Shown piece after piece: positions 56,001 through 64,000 of a stretch of DNA of 64,000 bases. The stretch's first letter is position 1; each line of letters begins with the position of its first letter. Source of the DNA: Nannochloropsis salina CCMP1776 (lineage: Eukaryota; Sar; Eustigmatophyceae; Eustigmatales; Monodopsidaceae); contig SDOX01000021.1 of assembly GCA_004565275.1 (NCBI GenBank), positions 429 to 64,428 on the forward strand. The letters run 5' to 3'. The position numbers were made by a program, and so were the translations under genes. A model generated the notes under the pieces. It saw nothing but the letters and a program-made list of their open reading frames with translations, made no database searches and was not told the DNA's origin.

Positions 56001-57786
56001 CCCTTGTCTCCCTCCCCTCTGTCCCCCCTTCATCCCGGCATTTTGTCTTTGGAAGGCATGGCTCGTCTGGATTGCGATGCCTATGCGCACGGGAACGTGA
56101 ACGCCGAGGAGGCTCTGAGTTATTTCCAAACCCTCAAAGATGTACGTTCAATGAATTTGGAGGAGAAGGAGTTCTGCCTTGTGTACGGAGAGCGAGAGGA
56201 CAGTTTGATGAGGCTTTTTTCTGCGTCATTGCTTCTGTACACAATGGCATGAAGAGAAGTATCAGAATATGGCACGACGAAGAAGGGGGAGACACACTGA
56301 CCTATCGTCACGTTGTCATGGTCTTTCCTCTCTCCCCTTCCTCCTTCCTCCCTTCTTCCCCCCCTCTCGCCCTTTCTCCCTGTCTCGGGGTGCTCAGTCC
56401 TGGAGATTTTCTCCCCTCTACGACGGAGAGCAGCCAGAGGAGAGGGCGGTGATGCTACACGCTAATAGCACATTGATTTATCAGACACCCGGCCCGAATC
56501 CGGAGGAGGACAACAGCGCTACCGAGGTGTACATTCAGTGTGGACCGACGCACTTGAGTGGAGGGGTGAGTCACGGACACGGGACGGGATGCAGGGAGGG
56601 GAGCAGGAAAGGATCTTAGGGAACAGGGCATCTTCTTTTTTCATTTTATCCCTCTTTGGTGTGAAGTGAAGTGGAATGTGGTCGCAGGCGTGCTGCTCTA
56701 TGTTACCAGTTTATTGACAACCCCATCGTACCATCCTCAGGACACAAAATCCGACGTGATCCTGGACGTACTTTCCCATATGGCCTCTACAAGTGCCTAT
56801 CAAAGACTGCGAACGGAGCAGCAGCTTGGTTACATAGTGTTTGCCTTCCTACGCCGCCTGAACGGGGGCCAGGGGTTGAGTGTGGTGGTCCAGTCGCCCT
56901 CCGCCTCGCCGCCCCAGTTGGATGGCTTCATTGAGGTGGGGAGGGACGGAATGGGCGCAGAAAAGGGGACTGTGGAAGCGTCGAAAAGGATAGGCTTTCA
57001 AGATTTGGTCGGTTGCTTTTGTGGAACGTGCATTCATGCGTATATTAAGGCTATGTTCTCATTACCCACAGGACTGGATGGCCGATTTCCGCGAGAAGGA
57101 GCTGGGGACACTGTCGGACGAAGATTTTGAGTCGCATCTGTTGGCAGTGGAGTCCATGAAGCTCGAGAAGGTGGGAACGAGGGGGAGAGAGATGAAGGGG
57201 ATGGAAGAGAGGATGTGCGCAAAAGTGGTGATTTTCTTACCACATCCTTTTTGGATCACAGGACAAGAGGCTGAGCGAGGAGGCTTACCGGCACTGGGCT
57301 CAGATTGTCGAACGTCGTTATGACTTTTACCGAGAGAAGAGGTGCGCATTCCCCTCAGTCACCTTTTCCGCTTCCTTCCTTTTCGAATTCTGTGTTCCGT
57401 TATCCCTTCTCCATTGTCGTGAGCTCCATACTCCGCAGACCCGTCTTGTGCGTTCTCGCTGTGCCCCTCTCCATGTGACCTTACGCCTTCCCACGCGCTT
57501 TCGTCATTCCACCTGCAGAGAGGTTGCCGTTCTCCGCACGCTCAGCAAACAAGACTTGCTGTCTTTCTGGGATACCCACATCTCCGCGGCCACCGCCCCC
57601 GCCCGGAGAAAGCTGGCCGTGTACGTCCATTCCTCCAAGCATGCCAGCGACACGTGCCGTCCTGGTGTATCGGAGACAGGGAGAGGCGTGATACTGGTGG
57701 AGTCGATGGAAGCCTTGCGGAAGCTGAAGCGGGGCTTGAGCTTGTTTCCGGCGCCGGGAGAGGTGGAGTGGGAAGGACGCGAGTGA
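50019..57786 (+). CDS. Insulin-degrading-enzyme family metalloprotease (M16A), 1139 residues, 26 exons
   Basis: Exons: 50019-50326, 50463-50598, 50714-50829, 51066-51183, 51327-51461, 51629-51728, 51867-51982, 52242-52330, 52679-52778, 52896-53039, 53183-53257, 53354-53465, 53625-53761, 53861-53944, 54067-54183, 54382-54567, 54957-55100, 55220-55324, 55547-55655, 55792-55884, 56056-56141, 56398-56565, 56741-56935, 57072-57170, 57262-57341, 57519-57786; all phases close. The inverted zinc motif HxxEH reads [19 protein letters not shown], with the third ligand Glu in [11 protein letters not shown]. The C-terminal half keeps [20 protein letters not shown] enzymes enclose and cut short peptides. 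The first 60 residues form a hydrophobic leader ([16 protein letters not shown]), so secretory or plastid routing is likely. A Pro/Ser-rich insert of about 35 residues sits in exon 16. Confidence 0.93.
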
Positions 57787-58370
57787 GGAGAAAGGAAGGT
57801 GTTGTCAGACGAAAAAAAAAAACTTGACGAGATCTTGTGTACTTAGACTAGCGAATAGTTTATTGCGCAAAGCTTGTCATAATGTAAGAAAGTGAAAGAT
57901 GCAAGGTGAAGAATGATGACGCTTGATGCGTGTTCATGTAGTGAACATTCACTCTTGTATCAAGGTTGTCGAAGTGTTGCGTGATTTGGGAAGAAAATCA
58001 CAAAAATACAGAAAGAAATGAGGCATCGAAGCCTCTCTAGCGAAAAAGTAACGCCAACCCGAGATAAGAATAAAGGTGGCGCATGGTCCTTGAAAGCCCT
58101 TCGCTGGATCGATATGTTTCTGGTTCCAAATTTCATTTTAAAATTGCTTCCTTCCCATGTGTATGGTTTGCTTGAACTATGCCTCGTCACACAACGCCTC
58201 CAAAAGCGCGCGGACCGCGGGAGGGACGGTTGGACTTGCTACCCCCTTCTTTTCTGTGCCTCTTTTTTTCTTCTCACCCAAAGACACTATGGCCGAGGAT
58301 AGCTTCGCTAGGTCATCTGACCTAAGGTACCTGCAATAAAGGGATGGGAATGGCGGGAAGGCGAGATAGT
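57787..58370. other. Convergent 3' region
   Basis: Holds the 3' flanks of the IDE-like gene (+) and the NPL4-like gene (-). A 10-base A run at 57811 follows the IDE stop. Nothing else is seen. Confidence 0.5.
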
Positions 58371-59314
58371 TCAGTGGGTTTCAACATCGGAAAGGATGAG
58401 GTGAATACATAGCGTTGCTCGTACAAACAAGCGCACCATCCTGAGCACACAAGGGGAGAACACCGATGAGATTGGGAAAACGGGTAAGTACAGTGAGAAA
58501 GAAGAACGTAATGAAAAGAAGGGAAGCGAGTAGAGGTAGAGGAACAGCGGGACGAGAGGGAGGGAGGTTCACGTACTTGGATAGGTAGATTAGAAGCTGG
58601 AAGTCTGCTAGCTTGCTCAGAAGCTTCTTGTCGCGCGTCTCCAGCCATCTGTGTGGACCAAAGGCAAGGAAATAAATCTCAGATGCGATCGCCCTCCCCC
58701 CCTCGCTGCCCCTCCCGTCTGCCTTCCTATCCCACCTGTTCCCTCTTTCTCGCCCCAGGAGGGCCGCTCGAAGATCCTCGTCGTCCTTCAGGGCCGGCAA
58801 GGCGTTTCGCACAATGGGGGACGCGATGGAGGGCGGCAGGGAGGACGGGGTAGAGTCAGAGGTGATGGCTAGAGGGAGGGTGAAGAGGGCCGCATCTACC
58901 TCCCGCCGTGTGCTCCCCGAGATAAAGACGTCGCTGGAGTCGCAAGGAGGGATACGAATGAGGGGGATGTACACGAAAAAGACGTAATGGCACCACAGGA
59001 CTCCCTCTCCCCCGTCGTCAGTCTGCGTTGCCCCCATCCCTCCCTCCCTTCCGCCCCCCACCCCCTAACCTCGTCGTGGAAAGCAAGGTTCCCGCCCCTC
59101 CGTCCTGAATCAATCCATCCCAGACCATCTGCACTCCCTGTGGTGAGACCTGAAATGCCTCGACAGGATGCTGTGTATCGAAGACTGATGAGGTGTTCAC
59201 AGCCAGCGTTAGGAAGGCGGAGCCGAGGGAGGGCGGGGAGGACGACACGGAGGCTTTCATGCTTTCGATCTGTGGGGTAATATTTACATTGAACATCATC
59301 GACTACCTACCTAC

Positions 59315-59373
<59 letters not shown>

Positions 59374-61734
59374 CATGTTTCATGGAACATCATCGACTCC
59401 CAACCTATATATCTATCTGTCTGTCTATCTATCTATCTATCTATCTATCTATATATATATATATACATGTTTCATGCAACATCATCGACGAGCTGAGCTC
59501 CTTCCCTCTGCAGCCCTTTCCGTGTCCCTCGCCATCTTTAAGCCGTTCAATAAAAACTCCTCATCTACCCTCCCTCCGTCCCTTCCTCCCTCCCTCCCTT
59601 CCTCCCTCCCTCCGTCCCTTCCTCCCTCCCTCCCTCCCTCCCTCCCTTGGGTCCCATCCACTTCATACCTGCAAGCGTGCCGCTATCACAACTTCCTGGG
59701 CGTTCAAAAACTCGCCTTCTTCCCCGCCGTCCCTCCCTCCTTCCCGCCCTCCCTCCCTCCCTCCCTCCCTCCCTCCGGGCCTGGCCACGATCCAGCCAAT
59801 AAGACCCCACCCAAAGCCGGCGGCAACGCGCGAGGCGCGTGCTAAGATGGGGTTGAGGAGTGGAGAGGAGGAAGGAAGCGAGGAAGGGGGGGAGGAAGGG
59901 CGGTGGGAATGATGGTGGAGTTGGTACAGGCCCCGGTCGTCGAGACAGCCGCAGGGGCTGGGGGAGGAAAGGGGAGGAAGGGGAGGAGAGAGGGAGGGCG
60001 GAGGGGAGAAGGACAGAGGTGAGCGTAGATGACACGGGAACTTTCAGTAAATTGCTTACACGACAGCTATGGGGTGAGGCAAGTGCTCTCGATGCGTCGA
60101 CACCTATTCCTTCCCCCCTCCCTCCCCTCTTCCCTCCCTCCCTCCCTCTCTCCACGCACCCATGCACCTGCCATTCCTCGTCCACCTCCAGAACAGCTGC
60201 CACGTGACCAACATTCCTCCCTCCCTCCCTTTCTCCCTCCCTCCCTTCCTCCACCCATCCGTAAAGAAGCCCCACCCGCCGTGCTCCTGAGGGAAGCCGC
60301 GACACGAAGGCGGTTACGGCGGAGGGATTGACGGAAACCCGGGCCAGGAAGGGGGAGTCCGGGCGCTTCACCTGCTCAATGATAGGGATGGAATTATAAG
60401 GATAGCAGGGAGTGGGCTGGAGATTCTGGGCGAGATACGAGGGGGAGGGGGAACGACGCGGGGTCCTTGCAGGGGAAGGACGTTGGGGAGTGGGGACGCG
60501 GCGCGTTTTGCCAGTGAGAGGACAGGGGCGCGAAACATTTTTTTTCGGGTGGCGCGCGGGAGGCAGTCCTAGGATAAAATTTTCGGTTCTGTGACTCCTC
60601 CCTCCTCCCGCAGCCCTCCGCCTCGTCCTCCTTCCTTTCCTCCCTCCTTCCTCCCCTCCCCCCCGCCCTTGCCTACCTTATACAGCTCTATTTCCCGAAA
60701 GCTGGTGGTTTCCCCCGCCATTGCGGGCGTGTATGCATACTCGGGGTAGGGCACGAAGGAGGAGGAGGAGGAGGAGGAAGGCGGGGAGGAGGAGGAGGAG
60801 GAGGGAGGCAGGAGGATCGTGTCTCCTTCTTGAAGGCCGGTCAGAGTAGCTAGGCCTGGGGGGAAAGATGTCGTGAGGCCCCCCACGCTGTGTCGCGGCG
60901 CTCTCAGCGCGGACATTTCCCCCTGCTTTCTTACTCGTCTTCCCTCCCATCCCGCCCCACCTTTCGTGAACGGCCGCCCGCCAGGTTTTTGTCTTCTCAC
61001 CCGGAGTCCTAGCGTGAGGGGGGGAGCAGGTCAATTACCTTTGACAAAAATATAGCCTTTCAAAAGCCCCTCACTGCCACCGACCGGACACCGCTGCCCG
61101 GAGAGAGGAGAGAGAGAGGCCGAGAAGCAGCAAGGCGATGGGCTCACCGTTGGCTTGATGGGAAGCGACCAGGCCTTGAGCGAGCAGGTGATGCCGGAGG
61201 GTCTGCGGCGTGGTGGCTGGGGGGAGGGAGAGCACGCGATCCTGACCGTCGCTCAGGAGTAAATGGATGGTCAATGCCTCACCGTGGCTGGCAGGCAGGC
61301 GGGCGCGTGTGTGGAAGAGGTGCGGGCTTTGTGAGACGGCGGCGTAAGGAGTGCATCGAGGTACCCTGAGAGCAGGAGGTTGACACAGGTAAATTCCTCC
61401 GAGACCGCAAGAAAATGTCATACCTGTGGTTTTCACACGTGTCTCTTCTTTTTGCTTGGCGTAAGGGTGGATGCGGGCTGGGAGATTTTTCGTTGTCGGT
61501 CGGTCTGGTTTTTGGGTTAGGAGGGGACTGGGAGGGTCGCGAGGCTTTGTTTCCGGCAGGGGTGGAAGCACGCTTGATGCCCTCTACTGGCCATAGTACC
61601 AGACACGATAGGAGCCCAAAAACAAATAGAGAGGTAAGCGTGATGTGTTTTCGTGGTGAAATACTAGGGGAGACGGTATTTCGTCTTTGTGGAGGCCAGC
61701 TAGCCTCCCCGGAAGTGCTGTCCGTCACCAGCAT
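58371..61734 (-). CDS. Plant-type NPL4 homologue with N-terminal signal sequence
   Basis: Firm exons: 61424-61734, 61148-61365, 60677-60855, 60168-60371, 59669-59715, 59070-59269, 58736-58933, 58577-58648 and 58371-58440. An exon near 61027-61093 ([11 protein letters not shown]) and one near 59775-59841 ([18 protein letters not shown]) are clear in protein sequence, but some joins around them are unresolved. Order: signal segment ([17 protein letters not shown]), Ser/Pro/Lys-rich spacer, UBX-like domain ([17 protein letters not shown] to [14 protein letters not shown]), MPN-like NPL4 domain ([29 protein letters not shown]), C-terminal [14 protein letters not shown]. It lacks the zinc finger of animal NPL4, as plant forms do. 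NPL4 with UFD1 brings ubiquitinated substrates to the p97/Cdc48 unfoldase. The signal segment argues against an ordinary cytosolic role. Confidence 0.8.
59287..59500. repeat. (CTAT)n microsatellites inside a three-copy unit, NPL4 intron
   Basis: The string aacatcatcgac occurs near 59293, 59388 and 59480. Between copies lie (CTAC/CTAT)n at about 59300-59372 and a (CTAT)n/(AT)n tract at about 59405-59466, each followed by acatgtttcatg. So a unit of roughly 95 bp made of microsatellite plus unique flank has been duplicated. It is in the intron between the exons at 59669 and 59269. Confidence 0.85.
59563..60256. repeat. (CCCT)n tracts across NPL4 introns and one exon
   Basis: Runs of cctccctccctcc lie at about 59568-59647, 59727-59776, 60115-60151 and 60216-60252. 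The last is read in frame within the exon 60168-60371 as an [11 protein letters not shown] segment on the minus strand. A trinucleotide run, (GGA)n, at 60755-60806 codes the poly-Ser part of the UBX-like region. Confidence 0.8.
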
Positions 61735-62369
61735 GCTCGTCCTCCACCCGGTGCCAGTCTTTCAAAACACCTCCAGCACCTGGCCGCTCCCAATGATCCT
61801 GCTGCACGTGCCCTGATAGATTAGGTGGGGCGACAGGATGATGGAGGATGTGTGCATGGGCTGATTAGCGGTCTACCATCGGGGTCTGGTCGATCGGGCC
61901 TAAGGATCGATCATGACGACCCTCCTTGCGTGCGAGGTTGCTGGATGAGTACCACATTTAAAAGTGCCACGGCCTGGCCCGCATTACCTGCGGCGAAGGA
62001 GACGGCAATCTTTCATGCATATTCTCGCATGCCTTTCAGTGTTCTCGTTTCGCACAGGCGCGTGTTTGCGATGTATCAAACCATATACGTCGTTGCCTCG
62101 CTTTTCTTTTCGTCTGGCAGCATTTCCTCTCGCTCTTGATGTTGCTTTTTGTTCTACATGTCCGTTATCCATCCAACAGTGTTGATACCGGCGCAACAGT
62201 AAGCATGCTACTCTATTTCTCGTGTCAGAAAGCTAGCTAGTACCTGTACAGATCATCATTCTCGGAGGGAGCTGTTCACAATGCGCTTTCAGGAAGGAGG
62301 TAAACTGGCATGTCTATTCCTGACATTCTACTTTTCTATGCACCTTTACAGGGCCGTCGTCTCTCCGGA
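61735..62369. promoter_or_regulatory. Divergent intergenic region, NPL4-like and lipase genes
   Basis: About 635 bp separates the two start codons. A cacctttacag acceptor-like site at 62341-62351 lies 20 bp before the lipase Met and may close a 5' UTR intron. Nothing more is seen. Confidence 0.45.
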
Positions 62370-64000
62370 ATGCCTCCGCACCACAAGACAAGGATAAGAC
62401 GGATCATTTTATCTAGTTTGGTGTCGTCTTATGTCTTGTTCCTCATCAGTATCACCTGTCAAGCCGCTGCGCGCCTGGCCAATACCAAGCAGCAGAATTC
62501 CAGCTTTTACAATGAAACCGCTGTCAGGGTGATGCTCGACTATGCTGCAGCAGCCTATTACTGCAGAACCAGCGCGTGTGAAGCGTGGGCATGCAGGTAA
62601 GTGCATGAGAAGGAACAAGTTACAAATGGGAAGCGCGAGATGAGGAAGCACGGGTCTGAGCCATGGGCCATAAGTTCGCATCGACGAGCAATCTTCACGT
62701 CCTCTCTCCTTCTCAAATCCAGTGCCTGCTCCCGGCACCCGCGCACGGAGGTCAGGCGCGTGTACGACAACGTTCACAATGGAAATGGCTTCGTGGGTTG
62801 GGACCCTGTGGAAGGTAAGGGGCTATATAGATGTGGAAGTGATCCACAATTCGATCAATCTGTTGGTGGAATCTGAGGGCACCTTTGTGACAAGCCGCGG
62901 CACGAAAATTTCCATCTGAGATGTGTCGCTCAGTAAGAATGCCGCCAAATCGTGTCATGCATACTATATTGTGGGGAGCACAGGGGTCGTTGTGGTGTCC
63001 TTCGCGGGTACCGACACGAGCAGCGTGGCGAACTGGATCGACGATTTGGACGAGGTGAAGACGCCCTGGCCCCTACAGGGCTGCCAGGTGCGGCGAAAAT
63101 GGGAGGGAGGGAGGGAGGGAAAGAGAGAGGGAGGGGTCGATTTGTTGCGCGCTGGGAAGAAAGCGAGGAGGGAGGGAGAAAGGGGGGGGAAAGGGCCCCG
63201 TGCCTGTCGCTCCCCCTTCGTCGTCCGCCCCACTGATAGACGTTTGCGTTGTCTGTAGGAGTGCAAGGTTCACGCGGGGTTCCTGACTACGTACTCGGCA
63301 TTGCGACCGCAGCTACAGCCTCTGGTCGAAGCCCTCGTGAGGGACCATCCCCAGGCGCCGGTCTGGGTCACGGGTAGGGAGGGAGGGAGGGAGGGAGGGG
63401 AGGGGAGGGAAGGAGATAGCATTCGAAGAGTCCACGACGAAGGGGGAAGTTAGGGCATTTTTAAAGCGACACGGCCTCTAATCCTCTTTCGGCCCTCCGT
63501 GCCAGGCCACTCCCTGGGAGCGGCCTTGGCAGTCCTGTGCATGGTCGACCTCCTTTCTCTTTCGTACCCTGTCCGGGCCGTCGTCAACTTTGGGCAACCA
63601 CGCGTGGGGAATCAGCATGTAAGGGACGCGGGGGGGGTAGGGGAGGCAGGGAGGAGGAGAAAGTAGCAGGGAGGCAATGTCCAGTTCTTTGGAGTGATGC
63701 TGCCCAGTGGAACTCATGAAAGAGCCGTCATTGCTCTCCCTGACTTCCTCCGGACCCTCCCACTCAGTTCTCCTCCTTCGTGGCCGCCCAATCTGCCTCC
63801 CTCTCCCTCTGCTTCTACCGCCTCGTTCATCATCGCGACCCAGTACCTCACCTGCCTCCTGCCTGTGCGTCCCGGGGGAGGGAAGGAGGAAGGAGAGGGG
63901 AGGAAGGAAAGAAGAAGGGCAACGGGTGATGTCTGGGGCCGTAAAGGGTGTCAGGGGGGGGTTCTGAAGAGATGCGCCGGCGTGACGGAGGCCATGACCG
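62370..64000 (+). CDS. Class 3 lipase (alpha/beta hydrolase), secreted, 3' end beyond window
   Basis: The exons are 62370-62596, 62723-62814, 62921-63087, 63259-63373, 63506-63618 and 63768-63864, in phase; the gene continues past the window. The Met at 62370 gives a signal peptide (IILSSLVSSYVLFLISITC); an earlier Met at 62310 would add 20 residues. Domain blocks: YNETAVRVMLDYAAAAYYC, GVVVVSFAGTDTSSVANWI (oxyanion region), CKVHAGFLTTYSAL, and the nucleophile elbow TGHSLGAALAVL, then VVNFGQPRVGN. RLVHHRDPVPHLPP carries the catalytic Asp (the D of HHRDPVPHLP); the catalytic His would lie downstream. Cys pairs (YYCRTSAC, CSR) suggest disulfides as in fungal Lipase_3 enzymes, which cleave triacylglycerols. 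Confidence 0.9.

Noticed and set aside
59193-59912. 239-codon open frame on the plus strand with Tyr/Leu/Ser runs
   Set aside because: It arises from CTAT and CCCT microsatellites inside NPL4 introns and shows no domain.
1-64000. Search for old viral copies or LTR elements
   Set aside because: No reverse transcriptase, integrase, capsid or envelope-like frame and no long terminal repeats were recognised anywhere in the window.

Overview
The window is nuclear DNA of a photosynthetic eukaryote, most likely a stramenopile (heterokont) alga and plausibly a eustigmatophyte of the Nannochloropsis type. The basis is gene content plus presequence style: a plant-type dihydrodipicolinate reductase and a homogentisate solanesyltransferase whose leaders look like a signal peptide followed by an aromatic-first transit peptide, a probable thylakoid-lumen protein with a three-part leader, an NPL4 homologue with an ER signal sequence, TTAGGG-type telomeric motifs, and short GT-AG introns with pyrimidine-rich 3' ends. 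The species call is inference; no rRNA or organelle marker is present.

Layout. 236-2842 (-) is a secreted protein with seven SBBP propeller repeats, interrupted by frame slips in its repeats. 2843-5801 is gene-free: a decayed ~205-bp tandem satellite and a (TTAGGG)3 tract. 5802-24455 holds an SLC35F6-like transporter (-), a thylakoid-lumen candidate (+), exosome subunit RRP41 (-), mitochondrial Hsp90 TRAP1 (+), a coiled-coil protein (-), homogentisate solanesyltransferase (-), dihydrodipicolinate reductase (+) and a small mitochondrial-type protein (-). 25499-34771 holds a GMC oxidoreductase (-), a secreted Pro/Thr-tailed protein (+), a Maf-family protein (-) and a TCAIM-family mitochondrial protein (+). 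35030-43056 is a tandem pair of serine carboxypeptidases (-), 484 and 481 residues, with 10 and 17 exons. 43776-49323 holds a Sec14/CRAL-TRIO protein (+), a SAP plus HNH nuclease (-), an ankyrin protein (+) and a 77-residue membrane protein (-). 50019-57786 is a 26-exon insulin-degrading-enzyme family protease (+). 58371-61734 is the NPL4 homologue (-). 62370 to the end is a class 3 lipase (+) that runs off the window.

Genes mostly alternate in strand, so most intergenic gaps are either shared divergent promoters or shared 3' regions. Exon models were built by hand from splice sites, reading phase and family alignment. Nearly all models close in phase end to end; the exceptions (start of the TCAIM-family gene, and two stretches of NPL4) are flagged. 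Functional links are loose: two plastid biosynthesis enzymes share one divergent promoter, several proteins look mitochondrial, and several peptidases or hydrolases (two carboxypeptidases, lipase, IDE) look secretory.
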